Assembly (NCBI GenBank): GCA_936432065.2
Contig: OW386288.2
Span: forward strand, 14,930,706-14,994,705
DNA length: 64,000 nt
Reading direction: 5' to 3'
From: Rutpela maculata
Lineage: Eukaryota > Arthropoda > Insecta > Coleoptera > Cerambycidae
Program-made: the position numbers and the translations under genes
The notes under the pieces: generated by a model
What the model was told of the DNA's origin: nothing
The model's database searches: none
Seen by the model: the letters and a program-made list of their open reading frames with translations, nothing else
In this document: piece by piece, positions 1-11,242 of the stretch
Numbering within the stretch: position 1 is the stretch's first letter
Layout of the letters: every line of letters begins with the position of its first letter

Positions 1-620
1 ACTGATTATATACGAGCAGGTCAGTCAGTAAATATAGTATCGAGTTTTAATTACACAGGGCACTCGGGTGGTCCACTTCGTGCCACGATCCTGAACTCCA
101 TTCACTAAAAACATCAGATACACGTTGGTGTTTTAATAATATACCAACAATCTCGGCCTTATTTTAATAAAGCTCGGCGTGATTTTTTTCCATTTTTTTG
201 TTTAATCGCGGTGACCTGCATTAGCGAATCGATTCTGTCAACGGACCGTTTTTACGTAAAGATTCACCATATAGAAATTGGCATTGAGATGACTTGACGC
301 CTATTATTTATGGTTATTGAATTATGTATGATTTGTTGTCGATATACCGTACGGATACACTGCTTCTTGAAAGTTATTAATATTGGGAACAAAGTAAAAA
401 TCAAAATTTCTAGTGTGTGCTATTACGATCCAAATGTACAAAATAAAAAGGTATTAAATGCTTGTGGTGAGAGAGACAATAAAATAATCAATTTTTAAAA
501 AGAATTACAAAACATAAATTATGATGGACATACGAAAAGAGAGTATAAATCAAGCTAAGCGTAAAAATGTAGCAGCATAAAAACCTCATAATTTAGGTTA
601 TTTTCGGGATTTACTAAAAA
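1..620. other. Unassigned sequence, end overlaps a dispersed repeat
   Basis: I see no gene here. The 62-codon frame at 310-498 has no recognisable motif and looks like chance. Bases about 580-620 match the repeat at 35517-35900 (reverse complement) and form the left half of a copy that the element at 621-1337 has split. Confidence 0.5.
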
Positions 621-1337
621 CCGCTGCCCAAGGAATCACTACTTCCACATCCAGATTCTCTATCCAAGTCACTCACAACGAAAAAACTTTGTATGTGGAA
701 ATAATTGTTTATGGAACTTTAATAATATAATGTTTGAAATCCTCTACCCCAAAAACCCATGAAACGATACCCCACATCGGTAGTGGGGTGGGGGTGGTGA
801 CAGGGGGGTGGTAGTGGGGGTGGATGAATAAAAAAATATTTTGAGGTTTCTGGTTCTTGTACATATACCAAATCACAATTTTTTTTCATCCCCTTTAATA
901 ATGGGGTGGGGGTGGTAATGGGGGTGGCTAATGCCAACATTTTTTTTGAGACCTTAGCTTCTCTTGTATATACTAAATACCAATTTTATGGACTCTTACC
1001 TGCTTTATTTACCCATTTACCCCAAATTTACCCCAATTTACCCCCCAAACCTTCGTCGGAACGACATGAAAATATATTCTAGTTCCAGATCTCGTTGAAG
1101 TACATATGTGTACCAAATTTCAAGTCAATATCTTAAACGGTTCCAGAGTAAACGTGCGCACAAAAAAAAGTTACAGACAGACAGACAGACAGACCGACAG
1201 ACAGACCGACAGACAGAAATTTTTTTTCGCTCAAACTTAAAATCTCGACGTTTCATGACATTTTAAGCCTATTTGAACAATAAAAATTTTTAAAAATTTT
1301 TTTGTCGTTACTATACTTCCACTGGATGTGGAAGTAA
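621..1337 (+). mobile_element. TACTTCCAC-family element, copy 1 (full length)
   Basis: Non-autonomous repeat of about 717 bp. It starts CCGCTGCCCAAGG, soon followed by TACTTCCACATCCAG. It ends with a hairpin in which ACTTCCAC pairs with GTGGAAGT around a TGGAT loop. Internally it carries G-rich runs (GGGGTGGGGGTGGT), a phrase AAATTTCAAGTCAATATC, and an (ACAG/ACCG)n tetranucleotide run at about 1170-1217. Other copies lie at 9170, 19058, 20481, 21660, 22622 and 31001. It has no coding capacity. The layout resembles mini-me or Helentron-associated elements (inference). The flanks fit back together as one copy of the repeat at 35517-35900, which supports these boundaries. Confidence 0.85.
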
Positions 1338-2235
1338 AATTGGTGGATGGTGGAGTTAAACGGACACCTGACTCGCATTCAGCATGCCGAAATAGATAAG
1401 GCTTACCTGATGGAGTCCCAGAAACAAAGAATTACAACGAATCAGTGGAGGTTTTAACTAAATTAACACTTATCGCCGTAATTCGCAGTTTTTGACATGT
1501 TTTGTTTCGTGAAATATTCTCTCCAAATACCACTCGTGCTTTTAAACTTTATCTATGATTTACCAATATAATAATATAATAATACAACTCGTGTAAATTG
1601 ATAGTTTATTGTTAAATATTAAATGCCTAGCGCTAAGGCGCTCGGGATTTAATCAGAAAATAAACTGTATGTAATTTGTTGAATATAATCAGCAGAAAAT
1701 TTATCTTCTTATTTACATCTTGACAGACGTAATGTGATCCTTGCATTTTTCTACTTGGCCTTCCCTCGCTGTATGGAATATCTGAGAGCATCCTCAAAGT
1801 TCTTTTCGATGACCTTGGCGACATGGATCAACTTTTGTTTATTTTTCCGTCTCCGGTTGATGTGGCCTAAAGAGCAGAAGGCAGTTTGCTGTAAAAGAAA
1901 ATACTTAAATAAGTAAAATCGTAGACAGAGTGGAATACTCCTATAAGTAACAATTAAGTTAATGGCTTAGTGCGAATGTATTCGCTTAACTTTAATGTGG
2001 ACGCATTCTTTAGTAGCTCAATTGTATTACACAGTTTGCCATTTGTCATAATTCTATACAGTAATCAAGATTTTAAACAGTGGCATGTACTTCAAATCAT
2101 CGATAGAGGGAAAATAACTAGTTTAAAGTTTGTGAAAAGTCATGAATACATATGATGATTAGAAGTGGCTCTGAATTTGACCTTTGCGGAACCCCCACAT
2201 ATTGCAATACACAAATTAAATATAAAGCCATTATG
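1338..2235. other. Unassigned AT-rich sequence
   Basis: Bases 1338-1425 complete the repeat copy interrupted by the element at 621-1337. The rest is AT-rich with only short chance frames. I recognise no gene, RNA or repeat. Confidence 0.4.
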
Positions 2236-3208
2236 TACAGGATGTCCTGAAATTCCCGCATTCATATATTGTAGAGGTCAATAACAATCAGTCGTTATCA
2301 CTGACTTCTACAATAACTACTGCCACATTTTCACGTATGAATAGCTGGCTAAATTTTTCAGCTGGACGTGGAATTTTAGATAAATGTTGTCTATCCAATA
2401 AATAGTGAATAATAGTGACCAAATGTGAACAACATCCATCGGTTCTACGTCCATTCTCTCGTAAAAATATCTATTACCTCCTTCGTATCAATTTTTCAGG
2501 TATTTACTCAATAAAACACTAATACGCTTTTTGTAGCGTGCCTCTATCTCACCTGTCGTTTAAGAACAATTGAGTGTTCTTTAATAAAATCTAATGATTG
2601 GTTGATTTAATGTTCTATCGTTGTCCAATTTTAACGATGGAACATTATATATAGACAACGGAACATTAAATATAGACGACGGACCAATAAATACAGAATT
2701 TCTTAAAGAACAATTAAGTTGCAAGTGAGATCCAGGAATATAACTAGTCGATATAACTTTTATTTGAAAATAATAATTCATTACAATGTACTTTGACAGT
2801 TTCAAACAATTATTTCATTGTTATGAAAAGCTTAATTTCTTTATTTTCGAGTTATGGAACTTATTTATTCAATAATTCCAATTTAAAAATGTCAATAGCT
2901 CATTTTTCTGGAAAACAGTAAATCCTACAATAATTCAACAAGAGAGACTTTCCGTGTGGTTTTTCTGATGGTATAAGAAATGTGGGAAAAAATATACGGA
3001 GGTATTCGATATTCGAAAAATAAGATGGAGGCCCTCCTTTTTCTAAGCCCCTGTATATGGCCGATTCAATGTAATAGCTCAAAAAATAAGATTTTTCCAG
3101 TGATAAGACATGTATAAAATTTGGTGTGAAAATCTTCAAAAGTTGCTGAGATATCTAAAAATCGGCTTTTGGACGCCATCTTTATACATCTGTAGCTTCC
3201 TTACGCAT
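2236..3208. other. Unassigned, possible mariner-like end near 2236
   Basis: TACAGGATGTCCTGAAATTC at about 2236 looks like the terminus of a Tc1/mariner-type element. I could not find the partner end or a transposase. At 2560-2810 short related motifs (GGAACATT, AAAGAACAATT) recur in both orientations. No gene is supported. Confidence 0.25.
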
Positions 3209-5480
3209 TTTATTTTATTTTTATTTTAGAAATACACCACCTAATAACAGGGTGGGAAATAACAAATACAAAAAATACATAATAAGTTACGTAACAGAGA
3301 ACGTAGAATTATACCATTACATTACATAAAAAATATTACAATTTCAAGTTTTTTATTGTTTTTAATTGCATATGAGAAACATCAAATTTGTCCTGCAGAT
3401 GATTGTAGGTGTTGCAAATAAAATGAAATTTTAGGAGATTTGTTCGAGGCGTGGGAAGATAGAAAGTATTGGTGTGCCTAGAATAAACACGTGGTACAGA
3501 AAATGTTAGTTCTTCTAAAAGTGGGGGATAATTTAACATATTATTAATTAATTTTTAATCTAGTAAGAAGTTCTTGTTACTGCAGGGTAAACTCCATCAA
3601 TTTGATACGACACAAATTAAAAAAAAACGTCTTTGAATATATTCCAGAGAGTCTATATGGATTATATACCCAGGATTCCAAATTAGTGACGTATATTCAA
3701 ATTTTGACCTTACGAAGGTGTTAAAACGCAACAAAAATACATTAACATCTCTAAAATCTTTAGAATTCCTCAGAAAAAAACCCAAGTTTTTATATGAAGA
3801 CTGCACGATTTGCTCAATATGCTTATTAAATTACTTGTTAATTTGCTTGTTAAATTTCAGTTTGTTGTCGAAAGTGTCACACTACATTTCTCTACATTGA
3901 GATTGAGACTATTTGCATCACACAACTTCTTTATTTTTAATAAATTATTCTGTAATTTTTTAGTCAACTGAATTTATTACTGTAAAAATGTTTGCATTGT
4001 CAGCATACAGTCATAGTGTCAGCATACAGTCCTCAAAGTATTCCGAAAATCCATTTACTGCGTCCTGTGGATTGTCACACATCTTGCCTTTCAGATTAAC
4101 GGTATTTGGGATAATGGTAGTTGCTTTTATATGCGAGTTCGGTGTTTATTTTAATATTTGATCGGAGATGTTTAAATTCAGTATAGGCAAGCATATTTCG
4201 TTTTGCTTATATATTTCCCAGAACATTGTCATTTTAGGACATACCTTTATTAGAACATTTAGGCTTGAAATTGGCCATATAATCACCTCCTGAATTTTCT
4301 TAACCTACTTAGGAAACACCCTGTATATGCCTGAAAAAATGGTTGCGAAGGCGTTAGTGAATATTTTTGCTAGTGTTCTAATGGACGTAACATTTGTCAC
4401 TATCATTTAAAAATATGCTCTATTTAAACATCATATTTTAATACTAAAAGGAACATAAAACAACCCCATTAACATATTGGTCCATTTTTATTCTTTTCTG
4501 TCCTCGCTAACAAAATATATTTTGTAAAGCTTACTTTAGTAGGTTTGAGCTTTAAGTTTTAAACTTACTTTAGTAAGTTTACCATTAAAGATACTGAAAA
4601 TAATCATATGATTATTATATTATATAGGTATTTAATTTGCTGACAGAGTGGCCATTTGTTATATTTGTTGATATCTAGCTGTCAAATATGATTTAAAAAA
4701 TAGTAGCGAATTATTAGAAATTTTATAACCCTGTAACTTTTTTAACAGAATATCGTGATCCACTCTGTTAAAAGCTTTTGCAAAATTTAAATATATAATA
4801 TCTGTCTGACCACAATTATCTATTGTAGAACTTAAATCATCTGTAAATATTGTTAGGTTAGTAACTATTGATTTTTTTTTCTACAAAACCATGCTGACAT
4901 TCGGTAATTTCATTTTGCATATGCGTACTTAACCGATTATAAATTATTTACTCAAATACCTTTGCAATTGCTGATAGTACTGATAGGTCTATAATTTTCT
5001 ATATTTTCTCTTGCACCATTTTTATATATTGGAGTTACTAAACTTTTTTTCCATATAGCGGGAAATGTATTTTTTGCTATGGCTAAATTAAAAAGAATAT
5101 ACCGTGCGTGTAATTTCCCATTAGGCATGTACATTCACGTAGCGCGAGAGATTTGACAACACCGTCAGCCGTAAATTCGTCCGTCGATGGAGCATTCCTG
5201 CTCTGTTATTTCATTTCAGCCAGCTGGCACGCGCGATGTTGTAATTCTTCTCCCCATGCCTAGCCCGCGACTACACACACGGTATAAAGGCTGTTCAAGT
5301 AATTCACTGCACCCTTTGATGATATACGGTGGAATACCATCAGGACCGGAAGACTTTTTTGGTTTTAGTTTTTTTAGAGATAATCGAATTTCTTATAAAG
5401 GAATATTATTTAGATTTAAGTATTCGGTGGTGTCATTATTATTTGTTTTTGTTAGATTTAAGTCATATGTAGCTTAATCA
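3209..5480 (-). mobile_element. Non-LTR retrotransposon (LINE), Jockey/CR1-like, 5'-truncated and decayed
   Basis: Minus-strand LINE. Its 3' end is at about 3209, marked by repeated TTTTA/TTTTATT (an AAAAT-type tail on the minus strand). Reading from 5480 down, the reverse-transcriptase parts appear in the expected order, ending in the typical C-terminal tail. No endonuclease domain is visible, so it is 5'-truncated. An unrelated, more GC-rich block at about 5126-5290 interrupts it. Confidence 0.8.
3336..5410 (-). pseudogene. LINE reverse transcriptase, broken into several frames
   Basis: The protein would have copied LINE RNA into DNA at the target site. Blocks from N to C: about 5290-5410 encodes KKSSGPDGIPPYIIKG; 4952-5134 encodes FPAIWKKSLVTPIYKNGA and ENYRPIST; about 4730-4930 encodes QHGF and, one frame away, IIYLNFAKAFNRVDHDILL; about 3965-4010 encodes LYADNANIFTV, the YADD active-site box with the last Asp changed to Asn; 3597-3806 is the thumb-like segment (KNLGFFLRN, VRSKFEYTSLIWNP); 3336-3539 is the C-terminal tail (SVPRVYSRHTNTFYLPTPRT). 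Several frameshifts, the insertion near 5126-5290 and the YADN change make it non-functional. The assignment to the Jockey/CR1 side rests on these motifs only. Confidence 0.85.
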
Positions 5481-5734
5481 CCAAAAACTGACTGAAAATG
5501 TTCTGAAAAAACTTTTGCTAACCAATCTTATTCCATCTTTTTAAAAGCTTTTATTTAACTTGCAATGTTTCTTTGTATGTGTGTTTGTTTGTTAGTTTAG
5601 GTCAAATCTTGCAAGCTGAATTTCGATTAGTTCTAATTAAGCTAGAGCTTTGACATTTGGCACACGTGTATAAGTCCGGTGACAATGCAAAATAGAATAG
5701 CCATTATCGGTCTAAATCCAATATGGCGGACGGT

Positions 5735-6005
5735 GAAAGGATGTGAAAAGATGGGGAAGGGGTGGGAAGAGATGGGGAAGGGATGGGAAGAGGTGGGGAT
5801 GGGGTGGGAAGAGGTGAGGGAGGGGTGGGAAAGATGTGGGAAGATGTGAGAAAGGGGCGAGAGGAGGTGGGGAAGGGGTGGTAAGAGGTGGAAAAGGGGC
5901 GGGAAGGGGTGGCAATGGGGTGGAAAGAGGTGGGGTGAGATGGGAAGGGGTGGGAAGAGGTGGGAAAGGGGTGGGAAGAAGTGGGCAGTAGTGGGAAGTA
6001 GTGCT
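5735..6005 (+). repeat. Purine-rich (GGGAAGGGGTGGGAAGAGGT) tandem repeat
   Basis: Degenerate tandem repeat of short G/A units, almost free of C on the plus strand. The upstream text (about 5570-5700) holds GTTTGTTTG and a phrase ending TTTGACATTTGGCACAC, and GTTTGTCTGTTTGTCTGT follows at about 6040. Both recall the phrase-plus-tetranucleotide layout of the dispersed families elsewhere here. The proline-rich minus-strand frame (5712-5915) is only the repeat read as protein. Confidence 0.75.
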
Positions 6006-6084
6006 AGAGGGAGAAGGACGGTGGCAAATGAAAGGGTTTTGTTTGTCTGTTTGTCTGTAAAATAAGTAGACTAAAAAGTAAAAA

Positions 6085-6377
6085 ATAAAATTATATAAAA
6101 AAAATATTTTTAAGAAAAAGCTTAAATTTGAAAAAACTACTAAAAAGTAGTATAAAATTCATATACCTGGAAACAAAAATTCATACACCTGAAAACCAAA
6201 AGCTTTGGGGGCGGTCAATTGAGCAAAGTAACTACGCAATAGCGCTATAGCGCTATATGACCGCCCCCAAAGCTTTTGGTTTCCATGTGTATGAATTTAA
6301 AAAAATTATTTTTACTTTTTAGTAGTTTTTTCAAATAAAAGCTTTTTCTTAAAAATATTTTTTTTATATAATTTTAT
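6085..6377. mobile_element. Fold-back MITE
   Basis: Imperfect inverted repeat of about 293 bp. The outer arms share an AT-rich block ending TTAAGAAAAAGCTT. Nearer the middle, AAGCTTTGGGGGCGGTCA pairs with TGACCGCCCCCAAAGCTT. The centre holds AGCGCTATAGCGCTAT. The left arm has an extra short duplication (ATTCATATACCTGGAAAC next to ATTCATACACCTGAAAAC). Confidence 0.8.
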
Positions 6378-6979
6378 TCATAATATATATTACTACTATA
6401 TTGAGACTTTTGTTATTTACGTAATTCCAAAATTCATATGCCCTTATGCAAATCACAATTATTTCATTTACTTCAATCCACTCCCGCTGCACGCATACAC
6501 CATCAGCAAGTTAAATACTCCATCGGCACAACGCTCTTTAAATCTCGTTATAGGAATTAAATGTGCGAGCTACTACTCAGAGATCATTGGCTGTAAGTTC
6601 AAGACCGAGATGTGGCTCCGCTTAATTGAGTTTTTGTGACATTTTTGTCGGTGGAACGTTACTCCATATTGGTAATTAAGTAGGTAGGATTTCCATGTCG
6701 AATAATAATGTTTAATTAGAAGTCCGAGGTGGTGCTGTTTCGTTCCAGGACCGCATTCAGACGTACTCAGTGACGTAGAAATGTTAAGTGGTAATTGTTG
6801 TCTGGGTTTTTCATGTGACGCTGAATAAAATTAATAAAATATGCAAATAATGTGTAAAATAAAGTTGAATTAGAATTTCGTATATATTTACATTTAGTAT
6901 GCATGATGAAATAAGTATTTTTTTAATTAAATAGCAATAGCTATTTATGTTATAAGTACATATATTTTATATTTTATTT

Positions 6980-7347
6980 TTTTAACTTTTACATAAATCT
7001 TATCACAGATAAGTATAAACATATATCCTTCTATTAAAAGAAAGGAAACATGCACATTATGTACAGTATTAGTGTCACAATAATGTTATTTCTTTAATTT
7101 AAACTATTCTGTTCAATGGAATCAAAAATAAATAAAACAAAAGCACTTACCAAAATAACAGCCACAACAAACTTTGGTAAGTGCTTTTGTTTTATTTATT
7201 TTTGATTCCATTGAACAGAATAGTTTAAATTAAAGAAATAACATTATTGTGACACTAATACTGTACATAATGTGCATGTTTCCTTTCTTTTAATAGAAGG
7301 ATATATGTTTATACTTATCTGTGATAAGATTTATGTAAAAGTTAAAA
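6980..7347. repeat. Perfect 175-bp inverted repeat with 18-base loop
   Basis: 6980-7154 is the exact reverse complement of 7173-7347 over all 175 bases I compared. The loop is 7155-7172. I see no coding sequence and no obvious flanking duplication. Such perfection beside decayed neighbours means a very recent event, active gene conversion, or an assembly or library artefact. Confidence 0.9.
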
Positions 7348-8197
7348 TAATTACTAATACTTTCTGGTAACTTATTTAATTATTCTATTTTATAGAACTT
7401 TTACCAAGTAAGGAATTTGCATTTGCATTTAATTATTGTTTTATTTTTTGTGAAAATAAGATTTCTTTTAGCATGCATATCGTGCCAATTTTTCTACAAA
7501 CACTATTAAAAGAAGGCTAAAAGTGCTAAAATGTGAAAAGTGTTTAAATCACTACATTAAAATGTCAAAGTATGCTAAGTTTAAAGTTCACAATTAAAGC
7601 ATACAAAAAATGCACTGTAACTAAAGTAACGAAACTCTACTTCTATGCCTTGTTTACAAACAACGCTTAGAACTGGCTGGCAAAAAGTTTCACGTGTCTG
7701 CTGTAAGATATATAATAGAATAATCAAGAAATTACATTTATAGACGATGCCGCTTATGAATATTAGGCCCTGAATGTCAAATTGCTGTAAGAAATAATAA
7801 AAACCTTTTAGCTGGCACTCCGAAGATCACATACAATGTTTCATCTCTAATGATACATCCGAATAGTATTTTGTAAGTCGACTGAATTTTATAATATTCA
7901 ATTGTAAATTACCGCAGAAAGTCTACTATTTTAATAAACTGATACTGGTTGCAGAAAAAAAGGTTAAAAACCACTCATAGAACCAGCAAAAATTTCGATT
8001 CATAATTACTTCAACATCCAACTGCCTCATAGATCTCAAAAGTTCTTTGAAAACAAACCCAATTTGAAAAGGAAAAATTTATTGAAAACTGTGCTTTGGT
8101 GACGTCTTAGTAACAATTTACTAAAGCATATTTGGTTATATCCAAAGAATCTACATTTGAACTATGGCCTATTATTAATGGTCCACCCTGTATAAAA
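7348..8197. other. Unassigned AT-rich sequence
   Basis: I recognise no gene, RNA or repeat in this stretch. Confidence 0.4.
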
Positions 8198-9033
8198 AAG
8201 CTTATAAAATTTTCTACAAAAAATGTTAGATGCATTTTTTGCAATAAATGGAAATACGAAAATAAAGAGTATATTGCATTTTATCGATACATTTCAAAAA
8301 TTGTAAATAACATCGTTTTGTCATAAAATTGGTAACAACTTTTAAAATGTCCGTCATGGGTCAGTCTTTCTGTCATTCGTCTGTCCGTCTGCCCCTACGT
8401 CCGTCATGTCTCTTTTAAGCTAAATAACTTAAAAGAGAAAAGTCTGATAAATTAGTGTTAGCTAGAGGAAGAACCTCCAGCGCTTTTTGAAAAAAATCGA
8501 TCAGCAAATAAAAAGGTTATGAAATATTTTATGAAAAAAATACACGTGAAGAGTGTTGTAATCTTTGATAGGATTGTAGATTTAAGTGCCATACTTGCAA
8601 TTTTAATGATCTCCCGTTGATATCATCTTGACTGTCGAAACGTTGGTCAGTCTACTATGCAGTATCTTTACGTTGATAGAATATCTGCTCGTGTATTTTT
8701 TTCCAACCTTTTTTATGTACTGATCGATTTTTTTTTCAAGAATGGCTGGGGGTTCTTCCTCTAGCTAACACTTATTTTCCAAATTTCAACTATTCTCTTT
8801 TATGTTATTTAGCTTAAAAAAGACGTGACAGATGAACAAGCAGACGGACATTTTAAAAGTTGTGATTTCTATGACAACATGATGATATATTTTTTCATTA
8901 CGAGCGATATTTACAATTTTTGAAATGTGTCGATGAAATGCAATATACTTTTTGTTTTCGTACTTCTAAAGAGTATAATAATAGATACGAGAAAAATGCA
9001 TATAACGTTTTTTGTAGATAATTTTATAAGCTT
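8198..9033. mobile_element. Fold-back element made of two head-to-head CTCTTCGC-family-like halves
   Basis: The left arm (8198-8540) and inverted right arm (about 8715-9033) both contain the GTCCGTC-type run, the TTAGTGTTAGCTAGAGGAAGAACC-like phrase (seen as GTTAGCTAGAGGAAGAAC) and the GCGATATTTACAATTTTTGA-like segment of the family at 10701 and 39011. The centre, about 8541-8714, is unique. The arms are imperfect, so this is old. No protein is encoded. Confidence 0.75.
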
Positions 9034-9169
9034 TCCAAGATGGCGGCACAATCGCAATAGATAAAGTTGAGGACTTTTAGTATGTTTGACAGTGGGTCTT
9101 AATGTACGTCTCTGCCAAGTTTCAAAACATTATTAGTTTTTCCCTCTAATTTTCCCTATTTGACTGGAA

Positions 9170-9472
9170 TACTAGGGCATTTACAATTTACCCCAATTTA
9201 TTCCTCAACTCTTTAACGGAACGAGATCAAAATATAATCTAGTTCCAGATCTCATTAAAATACATACATGTACTAAATTTCAAGTCAATATCGTAAACCG
9301 TTCCAGAGTAATTGTGCTCACAAAAAAAAAAGTTAAAGACAGAACGACAGACATAATTTTTTTTAATCAAATTTAAAATCTCGACGTTTCATGACATTTT
9401 AAGCTTATTTGAGCAATAAAAATGTTCAATTTTTTTTTTGCGTTATTATACTTCCACTACATGTGGAAGTAA
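9170..9472 (+). mobile_element. TACTTCCAC-family element, copy 2 (5'-truncated)
   Basis: Only the right part of the family is present: from the TTTACCCCAATTTA segment, through the phrase AAATTTCAAGTCAATATC and a very short GACAGA run, to the terminal hairpin region ending GTGGAAGTAA. The hairpin is imperfect (ACTTCCACTACATGTGGAAGT). Confidence 0.8.
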
Positions 9473-10061
9473 AAATGAAACGTAGACAGGAATTTTGCAC
9501 TTTTTGTATGCGCGATGCTGTGTTGAAGTCTAACCATGTATCACAGTAATTGTAAATGGATAGAATAACAGTCTCACATAGCATGATTCTTGTTTTAGCA
9601 TTTAAACAATGTTTATTTGAATACATCGATTTTAATACGTCAGCGGATCTCTTGAGAAATTATTGACATGATCACCAAACCTTAGATTTGAACCAATGGT
9701 GACATCTAAGCATTAAATCGATTCTCTGTATTGTACAGGATCATCGCCAACTATTAGAGTAACAGTTTTCCGCGCTCGTTGCAAATCCTTAACATTACCA
9801 AAAAACATTACAAATGAATTTTTGTAATTTATATTTAAGCTATGATCTTTAGATAGCTTCACAAAATCAAATATTTCTTTGTTTAACGAGGTATGCGTGT
9901 ATTTTCTATAATTTGGTTAACAGGGGCCGTTTAACTGCATGTCATTAAGACAGAAATGATACGAACAATTTTTTAACGCGCTTCTGATGTCAGAAGCGTA
10001 AATAATAAATAGTAATGTAGCCAGGATAGAACCGGAAAGGCTTGCCCAAAAAAAAATCATA
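9473..10061 (-). other. Mostly unassigned, possible LINE fragment at 9426-9626
   Basis: The minus frame 9426-9626 contains NYCDTWLDFNTASRIQKVQN, weakly like the LINE C-terminal segment where RIQKVQN precedes an arginine-rich stretch. Minus-strand reading further up (9650-9900) gives fragments suggestive of the same protein, but frames are broken. Low confidence. Confidence 0.35.
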
Positions 10062-11242
10062 TAAGTAGACAGAGCTGGGCAAAGTACTTATTTAAACTGC
10101 TTCAAGTATCAAGTACCAAATCAGTAGTTGGGGTACTTGTTGCATCAAGTATCAATTACTTTTCAAAAAGCAGATTACTTCAAGTATCACGTACTTCGAG
10201 GTAGTACTTGCGATTTTGGGTGTAAGTACTACTTGTACTACTTCAATTAGTCATTTAATTCCAACAAGTACATTTAAATACTTCAAGTATTTTCTTGTTG
10301 TATCAAGTATCAAATAATGTTTAAAAATAAAACACTTACAAATACATTCAACTACTTCAAGTACTTTAAATTTTTTATTTTTATCTAAACCAATCTTTAT
10401 GTGTAAATATTTCTATACATATTTTTTATATTTAGGGTATATTTAAATAACGATACAGTTTTTTGAGTTGTTTTATTTATTTACTAAATGAGAAAATTTT
10501 GCTCCTAAAAAAAATAACATTCCATTTCATTAATGTATTCTAAAATAACTAAAAGTAAAAATTTTTAAATAATTTTTCAGATTTGACAAAATTTCTTGAA
10601 TATTATTAATTCAGTCAATGAGTACATGGAATATGCGAGACTTTTTGACTTCAGGACTTCGTTAGGAGTAGTTAGCAAGTAAACATACTAAAAGTTAGTT
10701 ATTATACTCTTCGCAAAAACGAAGAGTATATTGTATTTGATCGGCACATTTCTAAATCAGTAAATATCGCTCGTAGAGAAAAAAATTTTATATCGTTATG
10801 TTAGTGAACGAATTCTGAATAACTTTCAAAATGTCCGTCTGTCCGTCTGTCCGTCCGTCTGTCCGTCTGTCCGTCTGTCCGTCCGTCACGTTTCTTGTAA
10901 GCACGATAACTCAAGAAAGAAAAATCCGATTGTATTGAAATTTGGAGAGTAACTTAGTGTTAGCTAGAGGAAGAACCCTATTGTTTTTCAACAAAATAGA
11001 TTGGTAAATAAAAAAGTTATTAGTAATTTAAAAGTTAAAAAAATATTTTTTACATTTTTTTATGGTTTGTAATAAATAGAAACCTTGCGAAATGTTATTT
11101 CCTATCACTATTTTTTTTTTAATACGTTTTACTAATGTGTGTTTCCTAATAATCACAATAAATATTCTAATGGTATATATTACACTCATTAACAATTTTA
11201 GTAATAAGAAATGGTGGTGTAGCGGCAAGAGTTTCATCTCGC

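Noticed and set aside
5712..5915. Proline-rich 67-codon frame
   Set aside because: It is only the purine-rich tandem repeat read from the other strand.
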